A stretch of 64,000 nucleotides of DNA, taken from NCBI GenBank assembly GCA_033782935.1, contig JAWQEG010000488.1, positions 1-64,000 on the forward strand, read 5' to 3'. Positions 24,490 through 39,809 of this stretch are shown here, one piece after another. The DNA is from Petrolisthes cinctipes (taxonomy: Eukaryota; Arthropoda; Malacostraca; Decapoda; Porcellanidae). The notes below the pieces were generated by a model. It was not told where the DNA came from. It worked only from the letters and a program-made list of their open reading frames with translations, and did not search any database. Position numbers and translations under genes: made by a program. Numbering within the stretch: the stretch's first letter is position 1; every line of letters starts with the position of its first letter.

Positions 24490-27400
24490 CCTACTCTGTG
24501 TTAGAGTATTTTTAAAATACAGACCCAAAACATGCTGAAAATCGATATTTTAGGTGCCCAAAGTCAATATGTGCATGCATCTTCTGTACCCGTTTATATC
24601 TCAAATTCAGGCTCACAACACACGAAAATTCTATATTTTGTGGTCCCAGAAGTGATCTGTACATGCCTACTCAGATACAGGCCCAAAACATGCTGAAAAT
24701 CGATATTTTAGGTGCCCAAAATCAATATGTGTATGCATCTTCTGCACCAGTTTATATCCCAAATTCAACCTCAAAACACCCGAAAATTCGATGGTTTTGG
24801 GTCCCAGAAGCGATCTGTACATGCCTACTCAGTGCTAGAATGTTTAAAAAATATAGGCTCAAACCATGCTGAAAATCGATATTTTATGTGCCCAAAGTCA
24901 ATATGTGCATGCATCTTCTGTACCCGTTTATATCTCAAATTCAGGCTCCAAACACCCGAAAATTCGATATTTTCGGGTCTCAGAAGCGATCTGTACTTGC
25001 CTACTCAGATACAGGCCGAAAACATGCTGAAAATCAATATTTTAGGTGCCCAAAGTCAATATGTGTATGTATCTTCTGCACCCGTTTATATCCCAAATTC
25101 AACCAAAAAAACACCTGAAAATTCGATATCTTTGGGTCCCAGAAGCGATCTCAGTGCTAGAATTTTTTCAAAATATAGTCTCAAAACATGCTAAAAATCG
25201 ATATTTTAAGTGTCCAAAGTCGATATGTGCGTGCATCTTCTGTACCCGTTTATATTTCAAATTCAGGCTCAAAACATCCGAAAAATCGGTATTATTGGGA
25301 ACTAGAAGCGATCTGTATAAGTCTACTCCTAGTTAGAATATTTTCAAGATACAGATCCAAATCATGCTCAAAATCGATATTTTTGGTGCCCAAAAGTCGA
25401 TATGTTCATGCATCATCTTTACCCTTTTATATCTCAAATTCAGGCTCAAAACACCCTAAAATTCGATATTTTGGGGTCCCAGAAGCGATCTGTACATGCC
25501 TATTCAGGTACAGGCCCAAAACATGCTAAAAATCGATATTTTAGGTGCCCAAAGTCAATATGTGTAAGCATCTTCTGCACCAGTTTATATCCCAAATTCA
25601 ACCTCATAACACCCGAAAATTCGATATTTTTGGGTCCCAGAAGCGATCTATACATGCCTACTTAGTGCTAGAATGTTTTAAAAATATAGGCTCAAACCAT
25701 GCTAAAAATCGATATTTTAAGTGTCCAAAGTTGATATGTGCATGCATCTTCTGTACCCGTTTATATCTCAAATTCAGGCTCCAAACACCCGAAAATTCGA
25801 TATTTTGGGGTCCCAGAAGCGATCTGTACATGCCTACTCAGATACAGGTCCAAAACATGCTGAAAATCGATATTTTAGGTGCCCAAAGTCAATATGTGTG
25901 TGCATCTTCTGCACCCGTTTATATCCCAAATTCAACCTTAAAACACCCGAAAATTCGATATTTTTGGGTCCCAGAAGCGATCTGTTCATGCCTACTCAGT
26001 GCTAGAATGTTTTAAAAGCATAGGCTCAAAAGATGCTAAAAATCGATAATTTAAGTGTTCAAAGTCGATATGTGCATGCATCTTCTGTACCCGTTTATAT
26101 CTCAAATTCAGGCTCAAAACACCCGAAAATTCGGTATTTTTGGGAACTAGAAGCAATCTGTATATGCCTACTCCTAGTTAGAATGTATTCAAGATACAGA
26201 CCAAAAACATGCTCAAAATCGATATATTAGGTGCCCAAAAGTCGATACCCGTTTATATCTCTAATTCAGGCTCAAAATACCCGAAAATTCGATATTTTTG
26301 GGTCCTAGAAGCGATCTGTACATGCCTACTCTGTGTTAGAGTATTTTTAAAATACAGACCCAAAACATGCTGAAAATCGATATTATAGGTGCCCAAAGTC
26401 AATATTTGCATGCATCTTCTGTACCCGTTTATATCTCAAATTCAGGCTCACAACACACGAAAATTCGATATTTTGGGGTCCCAGAAGCGATCTGTACATG
26501 CCTACTCCGTGTTAGAGTATTTTCAAAATATAGGCCCAAAACATGCTGAAAATCGATATTTTATGTGCCCAAAGTCAATTTGTGCATGCATCTTCTGTAC
26601 CCGTTTATATCCCAAATTCAACCAAAAAAACACCCGAAAATTCGATATTTTTGGGTCCCAGAAGCGATCTCAGTGCTAGAATTTTTTCAAAATATAGGCT
26701 CAAAACATGCTAAAAATCGATATTTTAAGTGTCCAAAGTCGATATGTGCATGCATCTTCTGTACCCGTTTATATTTCAAATTCAGGCTCAAAACACCCGA
26801 AAATTCGGTATTTTTGGGAACTAGAAGCAATCTGTATATGCCTACTCCTAGTTAGAATGTTTTCAAGATACAGACCCAAATCATGCTCAAAATCGATATT
26901 TTAGGTGCCCAAAAGTCGATATGTTCAGACATCATCATTACCCTTTTATATCTCAAATTCAGGCTCAAAACACCCGAAAATTCGATAATTTGGAGTTCAA
27001 CAAGCAATCTGTACATGCCTACTCCGTGTTAGAGTATTTTTAAAATACAGGCCCAAAACATTCTGAAAATCGATATATTATGTGCCCAAAGTCAATATGT
27101 GTGAGCATCTTCTGCACCCGTTTATATCCCAAATTCAACCTTAAAACACCCGATAATTCGATATTTTGGGGTCCCAGAAGCGATCTGTTCATGCCTACTC
27201 AGATACAGGCCCAAAACATGCTGAAAATCGATATTTTAGGTGCCCAAAGTCAATATGTGTGTGCATCTTCTGCACCCGTTTATATCCCAAATTCAACCTT
27301 AAAACACCCGATAATTCGATATTTTTGGGTCCCAGAAGCGATCTGTTCATGCCTACTCAGTGCTAGAATGTTTTAAAAACATAGGCTCAAAAGATGCTAA

Positions 27401-30400
27401 AAATCGATAATTTAAGTGTTCAAAGTCGATATGTGCATGCATCTTCTGTACCCGTTTATATCTCAAATTCAGGCTCAAAACACCCAAAAATTCGGTATTT
27501 TTGGGTCCTAGAAGCGATCTGTACATGCCTACTCCTAGTTAGAATGTTTTCAAGATACAGACCCAAAACATGCTCAAAATCGATATATTAGGTGCCCAAA
27601 AGTCGATACCCGTTTATATCTCTAATTCAGGCTCAAAATACCCGAAAATTCGATATTTTGGGGTCCTAGAAGCGATCTGTACATGCCTACTCTGTGTTAG
27701 AGTATTTTTAAAATACAGACCCAAAACATGCTGAAAATCGATATTTTAGGTGCCCAAAGTCAATACGTGCATGCATCTTCTGTACCCGTTTCTATCTCAA
27801 ATTCAGGCTCACAACACACGAAAATTCGATATTTTGGGGTCCCAGAAGCGATCTGTACATGCCTACTCCGTGTTAGAGTATTTTCAAAATATAGGCCCAA
27901 AACATGCTGAAAATCGATATTTTATGTGCCCAAAGTCAATATGTGAATGCATCTTCTGTACCCGTTTATATCTCAAATTCAGGCTCCAAACACCCGAAAA
28001 TTCGATATTTTCGGGTCTCAGAAGCGATCTGTACATGCCTACTCAGATACAGGCCGAAAACATGCTGAAAATCAATATTTTAGGTGCCCAAAGTCAATAT
28101 GTGTATGTATCTTCTTCACTCGTTTATATCCCAAATTCAACCAAAAAAACACCTGAAAATTCGATATTTTGGGTCCCAGAAGCGATCTCAGTGCTAGAAT
28201 TTTTTCAAAATATAGGCTCAAAACATGCTAAAAATCGATATTTTACGTGTCCAAAGTCGATATGTGCATGCATCTTCTGTACCCGTTTATATTTCAAATT
28301 CAGGCTCAAAACACCCGAAAATTCGGTATTTTTGGGAACTAGAAGCGATCTGTATATGCCTACTCCTAGTTAGAATGTTTTCAAAATACAGACCCAAATC
28401 ATGCTCAAAATCGATGTTTTAGGTGCCCAAAAGTCGATATGTGCATGCATCATCATTACCCTTTTATATATCAAATACAGGCTCAAAACACTCGAAAATT
28501 CGATATTTTGGTGTTCCACAAGCAATCTGTACATGCCTACTCCGTGTTAGAGTATTTTCAAAATACAGGCCCAAAACATGCTGAAAATCGATATTTTAGG
28601 TGCCTAAAGTCAATATGTGCATGCATCTTCTGTACCCGTGTATATCTCAAATTCAGGCTTCAAACACCCGAAAATTCGATATTTTGGGGGATCAGAAGCG
28701 ATCTGTGCATGCTTACTCAGTGCTAGAATATTTTCAGAATATAGGCCCAAAACATGCTAAAAATCGATATTTTAGGTGCCCAAAGTCGATATCTCAAATT
28801 CAGTCTAAAAAAACTCGAAAATTCGATATTTTGGGGTCACAGAAGCGATCTGTACATACTTACTCCTGGTTAGAGTATTTTCAAAATACAGGCCCTAAAC
28901 ATACTGAAAATCGATCTTTTAGGTACCCAAGAGTCGATATGTGCATGCATCTTCTGTACCCGTTTATATCTCAAATTCAGGCTCCAAACACCCGAAAATT
29001 CGATATTTTGGGGTCCCAGAAGCGATCTGTACATGCCTACTCAGATATAGGCCCAAAACATGCTGAAAATCGATATTTTATGTGCCCAAAGTCAATATGT
29101 GTATGCATTTTCTGCGCCAGTTTATATCCCAAATTCAACCTCAAAAACCCTAAAATTCGATATTTTTGGGTCCCAGAAGCGATCTGTACATGCCTACTCA
29201 GTGCTAGAATATTTTAAGAATATAGGCTCAAACCATGCTAAAAATCGATATCTTAAGTGTTCAAAGTCGATATGTGCATGCATCTTCTGTACCCGTTTAT
29301 ATCTCAAATTCAGGCTCAAAATACCCGAAAATTCGGAATTTTTGGGTCCTAGAAGCTATCTGTACATGCCTACTCCTAGTTAGAATGTTTTCAAGATACA
29401 GACCCAAAAGATGCTCAAAATCGATATTTTAGGTGCCCTAAAGTCGATATCTCAAATTCAGGCTCAAAACACCCGTAAATTCGATATTTTGGTTTCCAAG
29501 AAGCGATCTAAACATCTCTACTCCGTGTTAGAGTATTTTCAAAATACAGGCCCAAAACATGCTAAAAATCGATATTTTAGGTGCCCAAAGTCAATATGTG
29601 TATGCATCTTCTGTACCCGTTTATATCTCGAATTCAGGCTTAAAACACACTAAAATTCGATATTTTGGGGTCCCAGAAGCGATATGTACATGCCTACTCA
29701 GTGCTAAAATGTTTTCAAAATATAGGCTCAAAACATGCTAAAAATCCATATTTATATCTCAAACTCAGGCCCAAAACACCCGAAAATTCGGTATTTTTGG
29801 GTCCTGGAAGCGATCTGTATATGCCTACTCCGTGTTAGAATGTTTTCAATATACAGACCCAGAACATGCTCAAAATCGATATTTTAGGTGCCCTAAAGTC
29901 GATATGTGCATGCATCTTCAGTACCCATTTATATCTCAAATTCAGGCTGAAAACAACCGAAAATTCGATATTTTGAGTTCCAAGAAGCGATCTGTACATC
30001 TCTACTTCGTGTTAGAGTATTTTCAAAATACAGGCCCAAAGCATGCTGAAAATCGATATTTTTGGTGCCCAAAGTCAATATGTGTATGCATCTTCTGCAC
30101 CCGTTTATATCCCAAATTCAACCTCAAAACACCCGAAAATTCGATATTTTTGGGTCCCAGAAGCGATCTGTACATGCCTACTCCTAGTTAGAATGTTTTC
30201 AAGATACAAACCCAAAACATGCTCAAAATCGATATTTAAGTGCCCAAAGTCGATATCTCAAAATAAGGCACAAAACAACCGAAAGTTCGATATTTTGGGG
30301 TCCCAGAAGCGATCTGTACATGCCTACTCCTAGTTAGAATGTTTTCAAGATACAGACCCAAAACATGCTCAAAATCGATATTTTAGGTGCCCTAAAGTAG

Positions 30401-33400
30401 ATATCTCAAATTCAGGCTCAAAACACCCGAAAATTCGATATTTTGAGTCCCAAGAAGTCATCTAAACATCCCTACTCCGTGTTAGAGTATTTTCAAAATA
30501 CAGGCCCAAAACATGATGGAAATCGATAATTTAGGTGCCCAAAGTTAATATGTGTATGCATCTTCTGTACCCGTTTATATCTCAAATTCAGGCTCAAAAC
30601 ACTCGAAAAAACGGTATTTTTGTGTCCTAGAAGCGATCTGTACATGCCTACTCCTAGTTAGAATGTTTTCAAGAAATAGACCCAAAACATGCTCAAAATC
30701 GATCTTTTATATGCCCAAAAGTCGATATGCGTATGCTTCTTCTGTACCCGTTTATATCTCAAATTCAGGCTCAAAACACCTAAAAATGCAATTTTGGGGG
30801 GTCCTAGAAGCGATCTGTACATGCCTACTCCGTGTTAGAGTATTTTTAAAATACAGACCCAAAACATGCTGAAAATCGATATTTTAGGTGCCCAAAGTCA
30901 ATATGTGCATGCATCTTCTGTACCCGTTTATATCTCAAATTCAGGCTCACAACACACGAAAATTCTATATTTTGTGGTCCCAGAAGTGATCTGTACATGC
31001 CTACTCAGATACAGGCCCAAAACATGCTGAAAATCGATATTTTAGGTGCCCAAAATCAATATGTGTATGCATCTTCTGCACCAGTTTATATCCCAAATTC
31101 AACCTCAAAACACCCGAAAATTCGATGGTTTTGGGTCCCAGAAGCGATCTGTACATGCCTACTCAGTGCTAGAATGTTTAAAAAATATAGGCTCAAACCA
31201 TGCTGAAAATCGATATTTTATGTGCCCAAAGTCAATATGTGCATGCATCTTCTGTACCCGTTTATATCTCAAATTCAGGCTCCAAACACCCGAAAATTCG
31301 ATATTTTCGGGTCTCAGAAGCGATCTGTACTTGCCTACTCAGATACAGGCCGAAAACATGCTGAAAATCAATATTTTAGGTGCCCAAAGTCAATATGTGT
31401 ATGTACATTCTGCACCCGTTTATATCCCAAATTCAACCAAAAAAACACCTGAAAATTCGATATTTTTGGGTCCCAGAAGCGATCTCAGTGCTAGAATTTT
31501 TTCATAATATAGGCTCAAAACATGCTAAAAATCGATATTTTAAGTGTCCAAAGTCGATATGTGCGTGCATCTTCTGTACCCGTTTATATTTCAAATTCAG
31601 GCTCAAAACATCCGAAAAATCGGTATTATTGGGAACTAGAAGCGATCTGTATATGTCTACTCCTAGTTAGAATATTTTCAAGATACAGATCCAAATCATG
31701 CTCAAAATCGATATTTTTGGTGCGCAAAAGTCGATATGTTCATGCATCATCTTTACCCTTTTATATCTCAAATTCAGGCTCAAAACACCCTAAAATTCGA
31801 TATTTTGGGGTCCCAGAAGCGATCTGTACATGCCTATTCAGGTACAGGCCCAAAACATGCTAAAAATCGATATTTTAGGTGCCCAAAGTCAATATGTGTA
31901 TGCATCTTCTGCACCAGTTTATATCCCAAATTCAACCTCATTACACCCGAAAATTCGATATTTTTGGGTCCCAGAAGCGATCTATACATGCCTACTTAGT
32001 GCTAGAATGTTTTAAAAATATAGGCTCAAACCATGCTAAAAATCGATATTTTAAGTGTCCAAAGTTGATATGTGCATGCATCTTCTGTACCCGTTTATAT
32101 CTCAAATTCAGGCTCCAAACACCCGAAAATTCGATATTTTGGGGTCCCAGAAGCGATCTGTACATGCCTACTCAGATACAGGTCCAAAACATGCTGAAAA
32201 TCGATATTTTAGGTGCCCAAAGTCAATATGTGTGTGCATCTTCTGCACCCGTTTATATCCCAAATTCAACCTTAAAACACCCGAAAATTCGATATTTTTG
32301 GGTCCCAGAAGCGATCTGTTCATGCCTACTCAGTGCTAGAATGTTTTAAAAGCATAGGCTCAAAAGATGCTAAAAATCGATAATTTAAGTGTTCAAAGTC
32401 GATATGTGCATGCATCTTCTGTACCCGTTTATATCTCAAATTCAGGCTCAAAACACCCGAAAATTCGGTATTTTTGGGAACTAGAAGCAATCTGTATATG
32501 CCTACTCCTAGTTAGAATGTATTCAAGATACAGACCAAAAACATGCTCAAAATCGATATATTAGGTGCCCAAAAGTCGATACCCGTTTATATCTCTAATT
32601 CAGGCTCAAAATACCCTAAAATTCGATATTTTTGGGTCCTAGAAGCGATCTGTACATGCCTACTCTGTGTTAGAGTATTTTTAAAATACAGACCCAAAAC
32701 ATGCTGAAAATCGATATTATCGGTGCCCAAAGTCAATATTTGCATGCATCTTCTGTACCCGTTTATATCTCAAATTCAGGCTCACAACACACGAAAATTC
32801 GATATTTTGGGGTCCCAGAAGCGATCTGTACATGCCTACTCCGTGTTAGAGTATTTTCAAAATATAGGCCCAAAACATGCTGAAAATCGATATTTTATGT
32901 GCCCAAAATCAATATGTGCATGCATCTTCTGTACCCGTTTATATCCCAAATTCAACCAAAAAAACACCCGAAAATTCGATATTTTTGGGTCCCAGAAGCG
33001 ATCTCAGTGCTAGAATTTTTTCAAAATATAGTCTCAAAACATGCTAAAAATCGATATTTTAAGTGTCCAAAGTCGATATGTGCATGCATTTTCTGTACCC
33101 GTTTATATTTCAAATTCAGGCTCAAAACACCCGAAAATTCGGTATTTTTGGGAACTAGAAGCAATCTGTATATGCCTACTTCTAGTTAGAATGTTTTCAA
33201 GATACAGACCCAAATCATGCTCAAAATCGATATTTTAGGTGCCCAAAAGTCGATATGTTCATACATCATCATTACCCTTTTATATCTCAAATTCAGGCTC
33301 AAAACACCCGAAAATTCGATAATTTGGAGTTCAACAAGCAATCTGTACATGCCTACTCCGTGTTAGAGTATTTTTAAAATACAGGCCCAAAACATTCTGA

Positions 33401-36400
33401 AAATCGATATATTATGTGCCCAAAGTCAATATGTGTGAGCATCTTCTGCACCCGTTTATATCCCAAATTCAACCTTAAAACACCCGATAATTCGATATTT
33501 TGGGGTCCCAGAAGCGATCTGTTCATGCCTACTCAGATACAGGCCCAAAACATGCTGAAAATCGATATTTTAGGTGCCCAAAGTCAATATGTGTGTGCAT
33601 CTTCTGCACCCGTTTATATCCCAAATTCAACCTTAAAACACCCGATAATTCGATATTTTAGGGTCCCAGAAGCGATCTGTTCATGCCTACTCAGTGCTAG
33701 AATGTTTTAAAAACATAGGCTCAAAAGATGCTAAAAATCGATAATTTAAGTGTTCAAAGTCGATATGTGCATGCATCTTCTGTACCCGTTTATATCTCAA
33801 ATTCAGGCTCAAAACACCCAAAAATTCGGTATTTTTGGGTCCTAGAAGCGATCTGTATATGCCTACTCCAAGTTAGAATGTTTTCAAGATACAGACCCAA
33901 AACATGCTCAAAATCGATATATTAGGTGCCCAAAAGTCGATACCCGTTTATATCTCTAATTCAGGCTCAAAATACCCGAAAATTCGATATTTTGGGGTCC
34001 TAGAAGCGATCTGTACATGCCTACTCTGTGTTAGAGTATTTTTAAAATACAGACCCAAAACATGCTGAAAATCGATATTTTAGGTGCCCAAAGTCAATAC
34101 GTGCATGCATCTTCTGTACCCGTTTCTATCTCAAATTCAGGCTCACAACACACGAAAATTCGATATTTTGGGGTCCCAGAAGCGATCTGTACATGCCTAC
34201 TCCGTGTTAGAGTATTTTCAAAATATAGGCCCAAAACATGCTGAAAATCGATATTTTATGTGCCCAAAGTCAATATGTGCATGCATCTTCTGTACCCGTT
34301 TATATCTCAAATTCTGGCTCCAAACACCCGAAAATTCGATATTTTCGGGTCTCAGAAGCGATCTGTACATGCCTACTCAGATACAGGCCGAAAACATGCT
34401 GAAAATCAATATTTTAGGTGCCCAAAGTCAATATGTGTATGTATCTTCTTCACTCGTTTATATCCCAAATTCAACCAAAAAAACACCTGAAAATTCGATA
34501 TTTTGGGTCCCAGAAGCGATCTCAGTGCTAGAATTTTTTCAAAATATAGGCTCAAAACATGCTAAAAATCGATATTTTAAGTGTCCAAAGTCGATATGTG
34601 CATGCATCTTCTGTACCCGTTTATATTTCAAATTCAGGCTCAAAACACCCGAAAATTCGGTATTTTTGGGAACTAGAAGCGATCTGTATATGCCTACTCC
34701 TAGTTAGAATGTTTTCAAAATACAGACCCAAATCATGCTCAAAATCGATGTTTTAGGTGCCCAAAAGTCGATATGTGCATGCATCATCATTACCCTTTTA
34801 TATATCAAATACAGGCTCAAAACACTCGAAAATTCGATATTTTGGTGTTCCACAAGCAATCTGTACATGCCTACTCCGTGTTAGAGTATTTTCAAAATAC
34901 AGGCCCAAAACATGCTGAAAATCGATATTTTAGGTGCCTAAAGTCAATATGTGCATGCATCTTCTGTACCCGTGTATATCTCAAATTCAGGCTTCAAACA
35001 CCCGAAAATTCGATATTTTCGGGGATCAGAAGCGATCTGTACATGCTTACTCAGTGCTAGAATATTTTCAGAATATAGGCCCAAAACATGCTAAAAATCG
35101 ATATTTTAGGTGCCCAAAGTCGATATCTCAAATTCAGTCTAAAAAAACTCGAAAATTCGATATTTTGGGGTCTCAGAAGCGATCTGTACATACTTACTCC
35201 TGGTTAGAGTATTTTCAAAATACAGGCCCTAAACATACTGAAAATCGATCTTTTAGGTACCCAAGAGTCGATATGTGCATGCATCTTCTGTACCCGTTTA
35301 TATCTCAAATTCAGGCTCCAAACACCCGAAAATTCGATATTTTGGGGTCCCAGAAGCGATCTGTACATGCCTACTCAGATATAGGCCCAAAACATGCTGA
35401 AAATCGATATTTTATGTGCCCAAAGTCAATATGTGTATGCATTTTCTGCGCCAGTTTATATCCCAAATTCAACCTCAAAAACCCTAAAATTCGATATTTT
35501 TTGGTCCCAGAAGCGATCTGTACATGCCTACTCAGTGCTAGAATGTTTTAAGAATATAGGCTCAAACCATGCTAAAAATCGATATCTTAAGTGTTCAAAG
35601 TCGATATGTGCATGCATCTTCTGTACCCGTTTATATCTCAAATTCAGGCTCAAAACACCCGAAAATTCGGTATTTTTGGGTCCTAGAAGCTATCTGTACA
35701 TGCCTACTCCTAGTTAGAATGTTTTCAAGATACAGACCCAAAAGATGCTCAAAATCGATATTTTAGGTGCCCTAAAGTCGATATCTCAAATTCAGGCTCA
35801 AAACACCCGTAAATTCGATATTTTGGTTTCCAAGAAGCGATCTAAACATCTCTACTCCGTGTTAGAGTATTTTCAAAATACAGGCCCAAAACATGCTAAA
35901 AATCGATATTTTAGGTGCCCAAAGTCAATATGTGTTTGCATCTTCTGTACCCGTTTATATCTCGAATTCAGGCTTAAAACACACTAAAATTCGATATTTT
36001 GGGGTCCCAGAAGCGATATGTACATGCCTACTCAGTGCTAAAATGTTTTCAAAATATAGGCTCAAAACATGCTAAAAATCCATATTTATATCTCAAACTC
36101 AGGCCCAAAACACCCGAAAATTCGGTATTTTTGGGTCCTGGAAGCGATCTGTATATGCCTACTCCGTGTTAGAATGTTTTCAATATACAGACCCAGAACA
36201 TGCTCAAAATCGATATTTTAGGTGCCCTAAAGTCGATATGTGCATGCATCTTCAGTACCCATTTATATCTCAAATTCAGGCTGAAAACAACCGAAAATTC
36301 GATATTTTGAGTTCCAAGAAGCGATCTGTACATCTCTACTTCGTGTTAGAGTATTTTCAAAATACAGGCCCAAAACATGCTGAAAATCGATATTTTTGGT

Positions 36401-37640
36401 GCCCAAAGTCAATATGTGTATGCATCTTCTGCACCCGTTTATATCCCAAATTCAACCTCAAAACACCCGAAAATTCGATATTTTTGGGTCCCAGAAGCGA
36501 TCTGTACATGCCTACTCCTAGTTAGAATGTTTTCAAGATACAAACCCAAAACATGCTCAAAATCGATATTTAAGTGCCCAAAGTCGATATCTCAAATTCA
36601 GGCACAAAACACCCGAAAATTCGATATTTTGGGGTCTCAAAAGCGATCTGTACATGCCTACTCCAAGTTAGAATGTTTTCAAGATACAGGCCCAAAACAT
36701 ACTGAAAATCGATCTTTTAGGGGCCCAAAAGTCGATATGTGCATGCATCTTCTGTACCCGTTTATATCTCAAATTCAGGCTCCAAACACCCGAAAATTCG
36801 ATATCTTTGAGTTCCAGAAGCGATCTGTAAATGCCTACTTAGTGCTAGAGTATTTTCAAAAAACAGGCCCAAAACATGATAAAAAGCGATGTTTTAAGTA
36901 TCCAAAGTAAATATGTGCATGCATCTTCTGTACCCGTTTATATCTCAAATTCAGGCTCCAAACACCCGAAAATTCGAAATTTTGGGGTCCCAGAAGCGAT
37001 CTGTACATGCCTACTCAAAAACAGGCCCAAAATATGCTGTAAATCAATATTTTAGGTGCCAAAAGTCGATATCTCAAAATAAGGCACAAAACAACCGAAA
37101 GTTCGATATTTTGGGGTCCCAGAAGCGATCTGTACATGCCTACTCCTAGTTAGAATGTTTTCAAGATACAGACCCAAAACATGCTCAAAATCGATATTTT
37201 AGGTGCCCTAAAGTAGATATCTCAAATTCAGGCTCAAAACACCCGAAAATTCGATATTTTGAGTCCCAAGAAGTCATCTAAACATCCCTACTCCGTGTTA
37301 GAGTATTTTCAAAATACAGGCCCAAAACATGATGGAAATCAATATTTTAGGTGCCCAAAGTTAATATGTGTATGCATCTTCTGTACCCGTTTATATCTCA
37401 AATTCTGGCTCAAAACACTCGAAAAAACGTTATTTTTGTGTCCTAGAAGCGATCTGTACATGCCTACTCCTAGTTAGAATGTTTTCAAGAAATAGACCCA
37501 AAACATGCTCAAAATCGATCTTTTATAAACCCAAAAGTCGATATGCGTATGCTTCTTCTGTACCCGTTTATATCTCAAATTCAGGCTCAAAACACCTAAA
37601 AATGCAATTTTGGGGGGTCCTAGAAGCGATCTGTACATGC
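24490..37640. repeat. Higher-order repeat: 6,334-bp tandem duplication
   Basis: 24490-30823 and 30824-37640 are near-identical at an offset of 6,334, for example 24712/31046, 26033/32367, 28600/34934 and 30043/36377. From about 30256/37072 the offset is 6,816, because the second copy has 482 bp more (about 36590-37070). Inside each copy smaller blocks recur at about 1,519 bp (25188, 26707, 28225) and 1,361 bp (26033, 27394). Confidence 0.9.
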
Positions 37641-39809
37641 CTACTCCGTGTTAGAGTATTTTCAAAATACAGGCTCAAAACATGCTGAAAATCGATATTT
37701 TATGTGCCCAAAGTCAATATGTGCATTTATCTTATGCACACTTTTATATCCGAAATTCAAACTCAAAACACCCAAAATTTCGATACTTTTGGGTTGCGGA
37801 AGCGATCTGTACATGCCTACTCAGTGCTAGAATGTTTTCAAAATATAGGCTCAAAACATGCTAAAAATCGATGTTTTAAGTATCCAAAGTAAATATGTGC
37901 ATGCATCTTCTGTACCCGTTTATATCTCAAATTCAGGCTCAAAACACCAGAAAATTCGAAATTTTTGGGTCCCAGAAGCGATCTGTACATGCCTACTCAA
38001 ATACAGGCCCAAAATATGCTGAAAATCAATATTTTAGGTGCCGAAAGTCGATATCTCAAATTAAGGCACAAAACACCCGAAAGTTCGATATTTTGGGGTC
38101 CCAGAAGCGATTTGTACATGCCTACTCCGTGATAGAGTATTTTCAATTTACAGGCCCAAAACATACTGAAAATCGATCTTTTAGGTGCCCAAAAGTCGAT
38201 AAGTGCATGCATCTTCTGTACCCGATAATATCTCAAATTCAGGCTCAAAAACACCTAAAAATGCAATTTTTTGGGGTCCCAGAAGCGATCTGTACATGCC
38301 TACTCAGTGTCAGAATGTTTTTAAAATATGGCTCAAAACATGCTAAAAATCGATATTTTAAGTATCCAAAGTCGTTATATGCATGCATCTTTTGTACCCG
38401 TTTATATCTCAATTTCAGGCTCAAAATATCCTAAAATTCGATATTTTGGGGTCCCAGAAGCGATCTGTACATGCCTACTCAGTGCTAGTGTATTTTTAAA
38501 ATACAGGCCCAAAACATGCTGAAAATTGATATTTTAGGTGCCTAAAGTCAATATGTGTATGCATCTTCTGCATCCGTTTATATCTCAAATTCAGGCTCAA
38601 AACACCCAAATATTCGAAATTTTGGGGTCCCAGAAGCGATCTGTACATGACTACTCAGTGCTAGAATGTTTTCAAAATATAGGCTCAAAACATGCTAAAA
38701 GTCGATATTTTAAGTGTCCTACGTCGATATGTGCATGCATCTTCTGTACCCGTTTATATATCAAATTCAGGCTCAAAACACCCGAAAATTCGATAGTTTT
38801 GGGTCCTAGAAGCGATCAGTTCATGCCTACTCCTAGTTAGAATCTTTTCAAGATACAGACCCAAAACATGCTCAAAATCGACCTTTTAAGTGCCCAAAAG
38901 TCGATATGTGTATATATCTTCTTTACCCGTTTATATCTCAAATTCAGGCTCAAAACACCCGAAAATTCGATATTTTGGGGTCCCAGAAGCGATCTGTACA
39001 TGCCTACTCCGTGTTAGAGTATTTTCAAAATACAGGCCCAAAACATACTGAAAATCGATCTTTAAGTGCTCAAAAGTCGATATGTGCATGCATCTTCTGT
39101 ACCCGTTTATATCTCAAATTCAGGCTCAAAACACCAGAAAATTCGATATTTTGGTGTCCCAGAAGCGATCTGTACATGCCTACTCAGATACAGGCCCAAA
39201 ACATGCTAAAAATCGATATTTTAGGTGCCAAAAGTCGATATCTCAAATTCAGGTACAAAACACCCGAAAGTTCTATATTTTGGGGTCCCAGAAGCGATCT
39301 GTACATGCCTACTACGTGATAGAGTATTTTCAATTAACAGGCCCAAAACATACTGAAAATCGATCTTTTAGGTGCCCAAAAGACGATATGTGCATGAATC
39401 TTCTGTACCCTTTATATCTCAAATTCAGGCTGAAAACACCCGAAAATTCGAAATTTTGGGGTCCCAGAAGCGATCTGTACATGCCTACTCAGATACAGGC
39501 CCAAAACATGCTGAAAATCGATATTTTAGGTGCCGAAAGTCGATATCTCAAAATAAGGCACAAAACACCCGAAAGTTCGATATTTTGGGGTCCCAGAAGC
39601 GATCTGTAGATACGTACTCCGTGTTAGAGTATTTTCAATTTACAGGCCCAAAACATACTGAAAATCGATCTTTTAGGTGCCCAAAAGTCAATATGTGCAT
39701 GCATCTTCTGTACCCGTTTATATCTCAAATTCAGGCTCAAAACACCCGAAAATTCGATATGTTGGGGTCCCAGAAGCAATCTGTACATGTCTACTCAGAT
39801 ACAGGCCCA

